A DNA stretch of 64,000 nucleotides from S015-6 sp964384945 (GTDB lineage: Bacteria > Desulfobacterota > DSWW01): NCBI GenBank assembly GCA_964384945.1, contig CAYLMK010000002.1, positions 1-64,000 on the forward strand. Direction: 5' to 3'. Positions 17,210-25,628 of this stretch are shown here, piece by piece. The notes under the pieces are model-generated. The model had not been told where the DNA came from and did not search any database. It saw only the letters and a list, made by a program, of their open reading frames with translations. Numbering within the stretch: position 1 is the first letter of the stretch; the number at the start of each line of letters is the position of its first letter. The translations under genes were made by a program, and so were the position numbers.

Positions 17210-18016
17210 GTGCCGGAAGACAAGCCGCTCCGAGGCAAGGCCATCCTCGTAACCAGGGAGCGTTCCCAGGCCGGGGCCTTGTCCGATTCCCTTCATGCGA
17301 AGGGTGCGCGGCCCGTGGTCTGTCCCCTGATCGCCTTTTCACCGCCCTCCGACTGGGCGCCCGTCGACCGATGCCTGGAACGGCTGTCGAAGTACGACGG
17401 TCTGATCTTCACCAGCGCAAACGCGGTGGGTTTCATGTTCCGAAGGATCGAAGAGCGAGGGATCCCAAAGGCAACGATCCAGGGGATCCCCGCCTACGCA
17501 GTAGGTCCGGCGACCGCCGAGGCCCTGGCCGCCCGCGGCATCGCGGTCCCCAGCCTGCCCGAGCAGTACCAGGCAGAGGGGCTCGCCTCCGTGCTCGCCC
17601 GGGACACGCTCAAGGGAAAGCGGTTCCTCTTCCCGAGGGCGCGAAAGGCCCGGGAGTGGCTGCCGGGGTTCCTGGAGGAAAGGGGTGCACGCGTCGATCT
17701 TGCCGTGGTCTACGAAACGCGGTATGCCTCCGAGAACCAAGGGCTTCTTCGGCGGCTTCTGAAGGAAGAAAGGCTCGACTTTCTCACCTTTACGAGCAGT
17801 TCCACGGTGGGCGCGTTCGGTGCGATGGCGGGGCCCGACGCAACGGCGGCCGCCTGGAAGGCGATTCCGGCGGCCTGTATCGGAGAGATCACGGCGGAGG
17901 CGGCCCGTGCGCAGGGATTTCGACACGTGCTGGGCGCCAACCCCTCCACGATCGCCGGACTCGTAGAGGCCCTCGTGGATTACGTCAGGACGGAAACAGG
18001 AAGGACACCAGGATAG
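17210..18016 (+). CDS. hemD: Uroporphyrinogen-III synthase
   Basis: Closes and inverts ring D of hydroxymethylbilane. The 268-residue protein has the weakly conserved two-lobe HemD pattern: ILVTRERSQAGALSDSLHAKGA, DGLIFTSANAVGFMFRR, AVGPATAEALAARGI, and the second-lobe LTFTSSSTVGAF and ACIGEITAEAARAQGF. The start is GTG 17210, three bases after hemC. It is a stand-alone HemD, not fused to a SUMT methyltransferase as in many anaerobes. Confidence 0.94.
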   Translation: MPEDKPLRGKAILVTRERSQAGALSDSLHAKGARPVVCPLIAFSPPSDWAPVDRCLERLSKYDGLIFTSANAVGFMFRRIEERGIPKATIQGIPAYAVGPATAEALAARGIAVPSLPEQYQAEGLASVLARDTLKGKRFLFPRARKAREWLPGFLEERGARVDLAVVYETRYASENQGLLRRLLKEERLDFLTFTSSSTVGAFGAMAGPDATAAAWKAIPAACIGEITAEAARAQGFRHVLGANPSTIAGLVEALVDYVRTETGRTPG

Positions 18017-18031
18017 CACCCGGAGGTTCCC

Positions 18032-19018
18032 ATGCCCTACCCGAACGAACGTCTCAGAAGGCTGCGCCGAACAGGGGCCCTGCGCAGCCTGGTCCAGGAG
18101 AGTCGCCTGGATCCGTCCGACCTCGTCTATCCCCTCTTCGTTCAGGAAGGGCGGGGCATCGCAGAGGAGGTCCCCTCCATGCCCGGCATCCGGCGCTTCT
18201 CCCCGGATCGCCTCCAGGCGGAGATCGGCGAGATCGCCTCGCTGGGCCTCCCATCGGTCCTTCTCTTCGGGATTCCCGAAAGAAAGGACCCCACGGGCTC
18301 GGCGGCCTTTCGAAAGGAGGGCGTCGTCCAGCAGGCCGTCCGCCTCATAAAGAAAGAGGCGCCGGACATGATCGTGGTCACCGACGTCTGCCTCTGCGAG
18401 TACACGTCGCATGGACACTGCGGCGTGCTGGACGGCGAAGAGGTGGACAACGACGCCACGCTGGAGCTGCTGGCCAGGATGGCGGTCTCCCACGCCGACG
18501 CGGGCGCGGACCTCGTCGCCCCGTCGGACATGATGGACGGAAGGGTACGGGCCATCCGGAGGGCCCTGGACGAAGCGGGCCACAGCCGGGTGCCGATCCT
18601 GAGCTACGCGGCGAAGTTCGCCTCCGCCTTTTACGGCCCGTTCCGTGAGGCGGCGGAGAGCGCGCCCGCCTTCGGAGACCGCCGGTCCTACCAGATGGAT
18701 CCCCCCAACCTTCGGGAGGCCATGCGGGAGATCGCCCTGGACATCGAAGAGGGGGCCGACATCGTCATGGTGAAGCCCGCCCTGGCCTACCTGGACGTTC
18801 TCCGGGAGGCCCGCACGCGGTTCCTGCATCCGCTGGCCGCCTACAACGTGAGCGGAGAGTACGCGATGGTCAAGGCGGCGGCGGCGCAGGGATGGATCGA
18901 CGAGGAGCGGATCGTGCAGGAGATCCTGCTCGGCATCAAGAGGGCCGGGGCGGATCTGATCATCACGTATTTTGCCAAGCAGGCGGCCCGCCAGATCAAG
19001 CAGAAGGGCAAGGCCTAG
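18032..19018 (+). CDS. hemB: Delta-aminolevulinic acid dehydratase (porphobilinogen synthase)
   Basis: Condenses two 5-aminolevulinates to porphobilinogen. It has 328 residues. The zinc-site cysteines lie in VCLCEYTSHGHCG, which predicts a zinc-dependent enzyme. The Schiff-base lysines are in ILSYAAKFASAFYGPFR and IVMVKPALAYLD. It begins with the family pattern RRLRRTGALRSLVQE. A GGAGG lies just before ATG 18032. It is the last heme gene of the plus-strand run. Confidence 0.97.
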   Translation: MPYPNERLRRLRRTGALRSLVQESRLDPSDLVYPLFVQEGRGIAEEVPSMPGIRRFSPDRLQAEIGEIASLGLPSVLLFGIPERKDPTGSAAFRKEGVVQQAVRLIKKEAPDMIVVTDVCLCEYTSHGHCGVLDGEEVDNDATLELLARMAVSHADAGADLVAPSDMMDGRVRAIRRALDEAGHSRVPILSYAAKFASAFYGPFREAAESAPAFGDRRSYQMDPPNLREAMREIALDIEEGADIVMVKPALAYLDVLREARTRFLHPLAAYNVSGEYAMVKAAAAQGWIDEERIVQEILLGIKRAGADLIITYFAKQAARQIKQKGKA

Positions 19019-19074
19019 AGGCGGGCGGCGGGCAGGGTCGAAGCCGCGTTTCGGCTTGGAGGAGGGACCTGGCC

Positions 19075-19266
19075 ATGCAATACAAGGTTGTCGAGACTTC
19101 CGAGGTCACAGAGGACAGGTTGGAAGAGATCCTGAACCAATGGACCGCGGAGGGCTGGCGCTACGAGGGCATGCAATTCGTCGTGAAAGAGAGCGCAAGA
19201 AGGCCTTCCATGGCCTTTGTTTTGTTCGTGAAGCGAGACGGACCGGACGAGAACCGGGGGGATTGA
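19075..19266 (+). CDS. Small DUF4177-like protein
   Basis: A 63-residue protein starting MQYKVVETSEV, with EILNQWTAEGWRYEGMQFVV in the middle. This matches the DUF4177 pattern: a short two-strand fold with an NxxGxxGW-like core. Function is unknown. A GGAGGAGGG lies seven to fourteen bases before the ATG. It lies between hemB and nagZ on the same strand and is probably co-transcribed. Confidence 0.7.
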   Translation: MQYKVVETSEVTEDRLEEILNQWTAEGWRYEGMQFVVKESARRPSMAFVLFVKRDGPDENRGD

Positions 19267-19306
19267 GAACCGGATCCCAGGCCTTTCGAACGGGGTGTCT
19301 TGGGGT

Positions 19307-20452
19307 ATGGGAAGTCGGCTGTTGTCAAAGCGATCGACAGAAATCCAGAAGGCCCTCGGGCAGCTCTTCGTCGTCGGCTTCGACGGCACCGAGCTGAGCC
19401 GGGATCTTCGGGACCTCTTCCGTCGCTACCCGCCCGGCGGCGTGGTCCTCTTCCGGAGAAACCTGCAGGACCCGGATCAGATTCGGAGGCTCACACGAAG
19501 CCTTCAGGAGCCCGATTCGCTCCTTCCGACACTCGTCTGCATCGACCAGGAGGGGGGGCGGGTTTGGAGGCTTCCCGCCCCCTTCACGTTCTTTCCCGAG
19601 GCCCGGTCGCTCGGCATCGCCGGAGCGGACTCCCTGGCCCACTCCGCCGCGAAGGTGATCGCACAGGAGCTTGCGGCCGTGGGCATCCACTGCAACTTCG
19701 CTCCGGTCCTGGACCTTGACACCCGTCCGAGCAACCCGGTCATCGGGGACCGGGCCTTCGGTTCCGACCCCTCCGTCGTGGCGGTCTTGGGCCGGGCGAT
19801 CCTTTTCGGCTTTCGGGCCCAGGGCGTGGCAGGGTGCGGGAAGCACTTCCCCGGGCATGGGGACACGGATCTGGACTCGCATGATACGCTGCCCACCGTT
19901 TCCCTGGGCCGCGAGAGGCTTTTCTCGGTGGAGATGAGCCCCTATCGAATCCTCGCGCGGGATCCACGCAGGCCGCTGGAGTTCGTCATGACCGCTCACG
20001 TGAGCTATCCGGCGCTCGACCCGAGGAGACCCGCCACGCTGAGCGCGAGGATTCTCCGGGGAGTGCTGCGCGGCGAGATCGGCTTCCAGGGGATCATCAT
20101 TACGGACGATCTGGAGATGGGGGCCATCAAGGAACGATACGGGCCCGAAGAGGCCTCCCTGCTCGCCTTCCGGGCCGGGGCCGATCTCTTGATGTTCTGT
20201 CACACGCCTCTTCTCCTGCCCCGGTGCATCGAGACGCTCCGCCGGTCGCTGGAGAGAGGGCAGGTTTCCAATGCCAGACTGATGCAGTCGCTTCACAGGA
20301 TCGAGCGGTTCAAGAAGCAAATGCGCCGCCGCATGCCGGACGAGACCGCGCGGAGGCTTCTCTTTGAGCGTATCGGTTGTGACGAACACCGCCGTGTCGC
20401 CGGCCTTGTCTCCTCGTTCCGGACGGCACCTGCAGGAAGAGGGAGCACCTGA
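19307..20452 (+). CDS. nagZ: Glycoside hydrolase family 3 beta-N-acetylhexosaminidase
   Basis: NagZ-type hydrolase that removes GlcNAc from anhydro-muropeptides in cell-wall recycling, about 381 residues. Motifs include LVCIDQEGGRVWRL, NFAPVLDLD, the signature GCGKHFPGHGDTDLDSHDTLP with the catalytic His, and the nucleophile region GIIITDDLEMGAI. A C-terminal extension of about 60 residues is not obviously structured. No signal peptide is seen, consistent with a cytoplasmic enzyme. The start is uncertain: GTG 19295 is in frame, and neither start has a strong ribosome site. Confidence 0.9.
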   Translation: MGSRLLSKRSTEIQKALGQLFVVGFDGTELSRDLRDLFRRYPPGGVVLFRRNLQDPDQIRRLTRSLQEPDSLLPTLVCIDQEGGRVWRLPAPFTFFPEARSLGIAGADSLAHSAAKVIAQELAAVGIHCNFAPVLDLDTRPSNPVIGDRAFGSDPSVVAVLGRAILFGFRAQGVAGCGKHFPGHGDTDLDSHDTLPTVSLGRERLFSVEMSPYRILARDPRRPLEFVMTAHVSYPALDPRRPATLSARILRGVLRGEIGFQGIIITDDLEMGAIKERYGPEEASLLAFRAGADLLMFCHTPLLLPRCIETLRRSLERGQVSNARLMQSLHRIERFKKQMRRRMPDETARRLLFERIGCDEHRRVAGLVSSFRTAPAGRGST

Positions 20453-20455
20453 GAC

Positions 20456-21112
20456 TTGCACCCCGAGGCGATCCACGCCGTCATGAGCATCCTCAAGGAG
20501 GAGACCGGGCGGCTCGGCGTACCCATCGTGACCGAGATCTCGCGCAGGCGGCGCGATCCCTACCGCGTCCTGGTCTCCACCCTGCTCTCCCTTCGCACAA
20601 AGGACGAAACGACGCGGAAGGCGGCGGACCGCCTGCTCGCGAGGGCGCCCACACCGCAGAAGATGCTCCGCCTTCGGGAAGCGAGCATTCGGGAGCTGAT
20701 CTACCCGGTCGGATTCTACAAGACAAAGGCGGTCGTTCTCAAAGAAGCCTGCCGGGAGATCGTGCATCGATACGGCGGCAAGGTCCCGGACGACGTGGAC
20801 ACCCTGCTGCAACTGAAGGGGGTGGGCAGGAAGACGGCCAATCTCGTGGTTACGCTGGGATACGGAAAACCCGGAATCTGCGTGGACACGCACGTGCATC
20901 GCATATCCAACCGGCTCGGGTACGTCCGCACCCGGAATCCGGCGGAGACGGAATTCGCGCTGCGTGAGAAGCTGCCTCTGCAGTATTGGATCCCGATCAA
21001 CGACTATCTGGTGGCTTACGGCCAGAACGTGTGCAAACCGATCTCGCCTTTTTGTTCCCGTTGCAGGCTGGCAGAGTACTGCGACAGGGTTGGAGTGGAC
21101 CGGCACCGATGA
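20456..21112 (+). CDS. nth: Endonuclease III
   Basis: Base-excision repair glycosylase/AP lyase for oxidised pyrimidines, 218 residues. It shows the helix-hairpin-helix LKGVGRKTANLV with the catalytic Lys, the catalytic Asp in CVDTHVHRISNRLG, and a complete C-terminal 4Fe-4S motif CX6CX2CX5C (CKPISPFCSRCRLAEYC). The start is taken as TTG 20456 because AGGAAGAGGG lies upstream; an internal ATG at 20483 would give a shorter protein. Its stop overlaps the start of the next gene (ATGA). Confidence 0.94.
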   Translation: MHPEAIHAVMSILKEETGRLGVPIVTEISRRRRDPYRVLVSTLLSLRTKDETTRKAADRLLARAPTPQKMLRLREASIRELIYPVGFYKTKAVVLKEACREIVHRYGGKVPDDVDTLLQLKGVGRKTANLVVTLGYGKPGICVDTHVHRISNRLGYVRTRNPAETEFALREKLPLQYWIPINDYLVAYGQNVCKPISPFCSRCRLAEYCDRVGVDRHR

Positions 21113-22470
21113 GAAATCGAGGGAACATCCGCAGCAAGGGGAAGTTGCTGGCGCGGGGGAAGGTCATCCGGCAGAAGCCCTACACGGTCTCTTCCGTCCT
21201 CCTCATGAATCAGAAGCCGAGGCGCACCAGGAAGAGAATCCCCGCACGCACCCTCTGGGCCTTCTTCGCCGTCCTTGCGGTCCTCTGCGCTTTCCTGCTC
21301 TTCCGGAGAGGGGCCGAGCCCCCGGCCGCCTCCCTCGGCGAAGGCAAGCCCGCCCCGAAGGCCGGCGAGGCCTGGAGGCCCGAACCCGACCTTCTCGCAG
21401 AGGCACTTGCCGAACTCGACGGGGTCTCCTGTCTCGAACTCAACGACGGGCCATGCCCTCGCTGCACCCTTCAGACCTCCTTCGACCGGGAGTACCAACA
21501 GCAGGTGCAAGAAAGGCTTGGCCGCAGCATGGCCCTCGGCGGAGTGGCCGCAGCGCTGGACCCCCGTACGGGAAGGATCCTGGCACTGGCCTCCTACAAC
21601 GAGGTCCCCGAAAGGCCGGTCGCATTCTTCTGGAAGGCCTATCCGTCCGCTTCCCTGTTCAAGATCGTCACAGCGGCGGCGGCGATCGAGACGGGATGTC
21701 TCGAGCCGGATTCGGTCATCGACTACACCGGACGCGACCACACGCTGTACCGCAAGGATCTCAGGCAGGAGACCTACTCCTGGTCGAACCGGATCACCCT
21801 GGAGAAGGCATTCGCCAAGTCGGTCAATCCCGTCTTCGGAAAGATCGGGATCCATACGCTCGGCAGGCTAACCCTCCAAGAGTACGGGTCCGCCTTCTTC
21901 TTCGGCCTGGCCCTGCCCGGCGAGGTGCCGTTCGAAACGAGCCGCCTGCAGGTGCCGGAGCATGACCTTGGGATCGCGGAGATTGCCAGCGGCTTCAATC
22001 GCCGGACCCTGGTGACGCCCCTCCATGCAGCCTGGATGAGCGCGCTCATCGCCTCCGACGGCGCAGCCCCGGTGCCCTGGCTCGTCGAGAGTGTCCGGGC
22101 GGAGGGCGGCGAGGAGGTCTACCGCCACCGCGAAGAGATTCCGGTCCGGGTTCTCAAGCCGAAGACGGCGAGGGACATGCGGACCCTGATGGAGGCGACC
22201 ATCCGGGTCGGCACCTGTCAGAAGAGCTTCCGGGGACGAAGTCGGGACAGCCGGCTGCGTTCCGTCGTCTTCGGGGGGAAGACGGGGAACATCAACAACA
22301 AGAACGACACGATCAAGTACGATTGGTTCACGGGGTACGCGATGCGCGAGTCGGGAGAGGCTCCGCTCGCACTGAGCGTCGTGGTGATCCACGGGCCCCT
22401 GCTGGGTCACCGGGCCAACCGGATCGCCTACGATCTGTTCAGGGACTATTTCCGTCTGAACAGGGAGTAG
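21109..22470 (+). CDS. Short monofunctional penicillin-binding transpeptidase
   Basis: A 453-residue membrane-anchored transpeptidase. A basic N-terminus precedes one membrane helix (about 50-70). The catalytic SxxK is in PSASLFKIVTAAAA, SVN follows in AFAKSVNPVFGKIG, and KTG is in VVFGGKTGN. Before the domain lies an unusual Cys pair region (SCLELNDGPCPRCTLQ). There is no glycosyltransferase domain and little room for the pedestal of class B PBPs, so this is a compact, atypical PBP. Its role in cross-linking is inferred. It is translationally coupled to nth through an ATGA overlap. Confidence 0.85.
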   Translation: MRNRGNIRSKGKLLARGKVIRQKPYTVSSVLLMNQKPRRTRKRIPARTLWAFFAVLAVLCAFLLFRRGAEPPAASLGEGKPAPKAGEAWRPEPDLLAEALAELDGVSCLELNDGPCPRCTLQTSFDREYQQQVQERLGRSMALGGVAAALDPRTGRILALASYNEVPERPVAFFWKAYPSASLFKIVTAAAAIETGCLEPDSVIDYTGRDHTLYRKDLRQETYSWSNRITLEKAFAKSVNPVFGKIGIHTLGRLTLQEYGSAFFFGLALPGEVPFETSRLQVPEHDLGIAEIASGFNRRTLVTPLHAAWMSALIASDGAAPVPWLVESVRAEGGEEVYRHREEIPVRVLKPKTARDMRTLMEATIRVGTCQKSFRGRSRDSRLRSVVFGGKTGNINNKNDTIKYDWFTGYAMRESGEAPLALSVVVIHGPLLGHRANRIAYDLFRDYFRLNRE

Positions 22471-22524
22471 CCTGCGCATCGCACGAGGCGGTTGGGCGGC
22501 CGAAGGGCGAGCCGCGGGAGCCTT

Positions 22525-23007
22525 TCATCGCTTCCGGCTGCGCCTTCGCTCCACGATGGCGAACTCATAGGCGGCCACCAGGGCGTGGAAGCTCGCCTGG
22601 TTGATGTTCTGGCTCAGTTCGGACACCTTCCAGATCCGGTCGCCGTCGCTGAGCAGAAGGGTCACCGACACGGTCGCCTTGGTCCCGCTCCTGGATTCGT
22701 GGATCCTGGCGGAGTAGTCCACCAGCCGCACGCCCTCGATGAAGGGAAAGGCCGGCTTCAGGGCCTTCTTGAGCGCGTTCGCCAGCGCGTCGACCGGCCC
22801 CACGCCCGTGTCGGCCTCATGGATTTCCTTCCCCCCGGCGGCGAGCACGATGGTGGCCTCCGGCTCGACCCCGTTGTCCACCAGGTGGTAGTTCCGGAGG
22901 ATCCGGAAGGGAGGCCGATAACGCTTGAGGCTGTGCAGGATGTTGAGTTCGCGATTGGCATCGATGACTTCCGAAAACCGGATCTCGCCCGCCCTCTTTG
23001 CCGCCAT
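22525..23007 (-). CDS. Stand-alone LeuA-type allosteric (dimerisation) domain protein
   Basis: This 160-residue protein resembles only the C-terminal regulatory domain of 2-isopropylmalate/citramalate synthases. It has a strand ATIVLAAGGKEIHEADTGVG, then PVDALANALKKAL, LVDYSARIHESRSGTKATVS and a closing Asn/Ser helix. No TIM-barrel catalytic part is attached. Such domains bind leucine or isoleucine in full-length enzymes, so it could be a free amino-acid sensor or a subunit of a split synthase; this is inference. The start has a good AGGAGGTAGG. It lies nine bases after the YkgJ-like gene. Confidence 0.72.
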   Translation of the reverse strand: MAAKRAGEIRFSEVIDANRELNILHSLKRYRPPFRILRNYHLVDNGVEPEATIVLAAGGKEIHEADTGVGPVDALANALKKALKPAFPFIEGVRLVDYSARIHESRSGTKATVSVTLLLSDGDRIWKVSELSQNINQASFHALVAAYEFAIVERRRSRKR

Positions 23008-23016
23008 TGCGTTTCC

Positions 23017-23487
23017 CTACCTCCTGGATCGTACGGCCCGCGATGACCGGCCTTTGCGCGGAGGTCCCCGAAGACGGGCCCCGTACCCCGCCTTCTCGTC
23101 CGGGTCGTCCCATGCCATCCGCAGGCCGATCTTCCTGCCCTTCATGTAGCGCGCAAGGTCTTCCGGGGTGCGCAGGCTCACCTTCCCTTCTTCCACGCCC
23201 CAAAACTCGCAGTTCTCCTCCTTGTGATCCCTGCACACATGGGGCCGGGTCGCGTAGCGAACGCATCGAGAGCTTGTGTCGAGGTTCTTGCAAGCAGTGG
23301 CGAACAGAACATACCACTTCCTGGCCTCGATGAAGACCTCCACGTTCTCGTGGCAGAGAAACCAGTAGATTTCATCCCAGTCGACCTTGGTCCTCGGCGG
23401 CTCGATCCTTGTGGCCACGTAACGGCAGCAGGATGCCTTGCAGGCCTCGGAGCAAGCTTCGCCCCTTTCCTTCGCGCCTTTCCCCAT
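23017..23487 (-). CDS. YkgJ-like cysteine-cluster protein
   Basis: A 156-residue protein with an N-terminal Cys cluster (CSEACKASCC, residues 12-21) and further Cys in FLCHENV, TACKN, SSRCVRY, HVCRDH and ENCEFW. This pattern belongs to the YkgJ family of presumed zinc or iron-sulfur binding proteins of unknown function. The C-terminus is basic. The start is ATG 23487, with AAGGGG upstream. It sits between DUF2333 and the LeuA-like regulatory domain. Confidence 0.75.
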   Translation of the reverse strand: MGKGAKERGEACSEACKASCCRYVATRIEPPRTKVDWDEIYWFLCHENVEVFIEARKWYVLFATACKNLDTSSRCVRYATRPHVCRDHKEENCEFWGVEEGKVSLRTPEDLARYMKGRKIGLRMAWDDPDEKAGYGARLRGPPRKGRSSRAVRSRR

Positions 23488-23594
23488 CCTCCGATCCCCT
23501 TGCCGCGAGCCCTCTTCTCCGCTGCAAGCCCGATCAACCCCACGGGCCGAGCCCGCTCGGCGGGGACCGAACCGCCTCGCGAACCGTTGTCCCC

Positions 23595-24512
23595 CTACTT
23601 CTTTTCCAGTTCGTCCCGGACGGAGAACATCTTGTCCCTTGCCTCGGAGACGTAGGAGTCGAGAATCGCCCGATGATTCGCCCAGATGCCGGCCGGCGAT
23701 CCGTCGAGGATGATCAAGGGCTTGAGCGTGCAGGCCTTCTCCAGGGCTTCGATAGCCTCGTGGAGCAGAACTTCCACGCTTCCCCCCAGGGCCTCGCCGT
23801 ACTCGCGGTGCACGGCCAGCATCACATAGTACATCACGTGGGCATAGCCTTGGGCCGTGTAGAAATAATTGTCGGTCCTCCACGGGCGAATCGAACCCCC
23901 GTCCCGTTCCTGCTCCTTGTAGAGGATCGCGTGACCGTCTCCCAGCAGGTCGGTCGAGGCCTCGAAGAGCCGGATCAGCTCGATGACCCTCTTGTCCAGG
24001 GGACGCGACGTGGGCGGGTCGGCATGGAGGCCCTCGATGTAACGATTCAGATAGCTGACGCCTTTCGAAAACCGGTTCTCCGCGGAAGGGAAGAAAAGCT
24101 TCTTCTCATCGTTGCGAAACATCGTCTCCGCCTCGACGAGGTTCCGGTCATACACGTTGGCGGAAACCTTGGTCAGATTGTCCTTGAAGACCCGCATGGT
24201 CTCCCGGACGCCGTGGATGATCCCCATCTGCCGGTTCGCGTTGTTGTCCGCCCAGAGCCCGGGACCCCACAGGAAGAAGTCGTTCGGCCTCCAGCCGGAC
24301 GCACTGTCCAGCTCATGCTCCATGATTCTTGCCAACACGGCAGCGAGAATCTCGCCGGAGGCGAACTCCTTGCCCGGAGGGAACTCCTCCTCCAGCGCCA
24401 GGGGAAGCCGGTTGTGCGACTTCTGACCGAAATGCAGTGCGACCGTCCCCACGAGGAAGACAAGCAGCAAGCCTCCTGCGATGAGGCCGCCTGTTCTGAA
24501 GTCCCTGTCCAT
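23595..24512 (-). CDS. DUF2333 family membrane-anchored protein
   Basis: A 305-residue protein with one N-terminal membrane helix (about 8-27) and a helical periplasmic body. Segments such as SGWRPNDFFLWGPGLWADNN and RQMGIIHGVRETMRVFKDNL match my recollection of the DUF2333 family, which is found in gamma- and deltaproteobacteria and has no known role. The start ATG 24512 follows GAGGTGAGG. It heads a short minus-strand run with the YkgJ-like and LeuA-like genes. Confidence 0.75.
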   Translation of the reverse strand: MDRDFRTGGLIAGGLLLVFLVGTVALHFGQKSHNRLPLALEEEFPPGKEFASGEILAAVLARIMEHELDSASGWRPNDFFLWGPGLWADNNANRQMGIIHGVRETMRVFKDNLTKVSANVYDRNLVEAETMFRNDEKKLFFPSAENRFSKGVSYLNRYIEGLHADPPTSRPLDKRVIELIRLFEASTDLLGDGHAILYKEQERDGGSIRPWRTDNYFYTAQGYAHVMYYVMLAVHREYGEALGGSVEVLLHEAIEALEKACTLKPLIILDGSPAGIWANHRAILDSYVSEARDKMFSVRDELEKK

Positions 24513-24750
24513 GTCCTCACCTCTTTTCCCTTGCGCGAACACCCTGCAGGATCTTGTCGGTTTCCTTCCGGATCCCTACCGTTCCGGGAGAAGTACAGTA
24601 GAGGAATCGTTCTCGCCCTGTCAACCCGGCCTCGTGCCGTTTGACAAGGGGCGGGCTTTTTCAGTAGCTTCTCTACCCTGTTTTCCAAACCTTATCTTCA
24701 CACATGGGGCCTTGGGCGAGGAACACGGCAACCGTTCCGGGGAGGGTGCT

Positions 24751-25494
24751 ATGGCGCGAAACCGCCGCGTTGCGCTGGCGACCGTTCTGACCTGGCTCGT
24801 CTTCGAGGGATCCGTCCTCGCGGGAGGGTGGGGCCCCTATTTCAGCTGGGGCCGGGAGGAGCCGGGAACCGGATTCCCCGGCGATGTCATCGATGAACTC
24901 CGGAATCTCGGCGCCCCCGAGGACCTGATACGAGAGGTGGAAGAGGCGACCGTGGATGTCACGGTAGACCACCTCAGTTTCGGACTCATCTACGAAAGCG
25001 CGCCGGCCCGGGACAAGCTTTTCAGTTACCGCGGCACCCTGGGCTTCGACATCGCGACGAACATCTCGGTCGATGAAATCGAGATCGCAGGTTTTTCGAT
25101 CGGTGACCTGGGAATTGACCTGGACCAGAGCAGCACATACGGTCTGTCGACCAAGCACACATTCGCGTTCGGACTCATACGGACCGACCTGATCAAATGG
25201 TGGGTGGGGCCGGGTATCGGCCTCAACTTCAACTATTACAAGGAGGATCAGGAGTTCTCCGGTACCACGCTCGAATTCGAGGCGGCGAACCTGAGCATCG
25301 GGGGCGGCGCAGAGACGGGGGTGAACATCCACCTCGGCCCGCTCCTCACGCTCTGTGTCGGAGGGGGCATCCACTGGCGCGCCTTCGGCTTCGGCGGCGG
25401 TTCGGAAGAGCTCGGATCCTTCGTCTGGGGGAACGGCCCCCTTTACTTCCTCGAGACCAGCCTGCTGTTCCGGACCGGACCGGACCACGGCTAG
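24751..25494 (+). CDS. Exported beta-barrel-like protein, unknown function
   Basis: A 247-residue protein with a signal peptide (MARNRRVALATVLTWLVFEG, probable cleavage after VLA). Alternating amphipathic strands follow: YRGTLGFDIATNIS, STKHTFAFGLIRTDLIKWW, VGPGIGLNFNYYKED, IGGGAETGVNIHLGPLLTLC and LYFLETSLLFRTG. This looks like a small outer-membrane barrel of the opacity type. I do not recognise a specific family. Start ATG 24751 has GGGAGGGT upstream. It stands alone between DUF2333 (divergent) and a REP-like hairpin. Confidence 0.7.
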   Translation: MARNRRVALATVLTWLVFEGSVLAGGWGPYFSWGREEPGTGFPGDVIDELRNLGAPEDLIREVEEATVDVTVDHLSFGLIYESAPARDKLFSYRGTLGFDIATNISVDEIEIAGFSIGDLGIDLDQSSTYGLSTKHTFAFGLIRTDLIKWWVGPGIGLNFNYYKEDQEFSGTTLEFEAANLSIGGGAETGVNIHLGPLLTLCVGGGIHWRAFGFGGGSEELGSFVWGNGPLYFLETSLLFRTGPDHG

Positions 25495-25495
25495 G

Positions 25496-25586
25496 AGCCT
25501 CTTCAAGAAGCCCCATCTGCGGCGTTGCAGTCACCCTTAGGCGATGCACTTCGCCTGCCTTGCATCTGGAACTTCTTGAACAGCCT
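25496..25586. repeat. REP-like imperfect hairpin after the barrel gene
   Basis: The sequence at 25496-25520 (with TTCAAGAAG and CATCTGC) pairs imperfectly with 25557-25586 (GCATCTGG and CTTCTTGAA). The centre holds a GATGCACTTCGCC-type segment. Its extragenic position between the barrel gene and the convergent rluA gene, and its overall form, fit a bacterial REP element. No second copy is seen in the window. Confidence 0.6.
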
Positions 25587-25628
25587 CCAGCAGCCACCTT
25601 TTCGACGGGCTGCCGGGACCGGGCCCTC

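Noticed and set aside
16315..18648. 777-residue open frame over hemC-hemD-hemB
   Set aside because: Arg/Gly/Pro-rich translation typical of a shadow frame in GC-rich DNA; the three heme genes explain the region.
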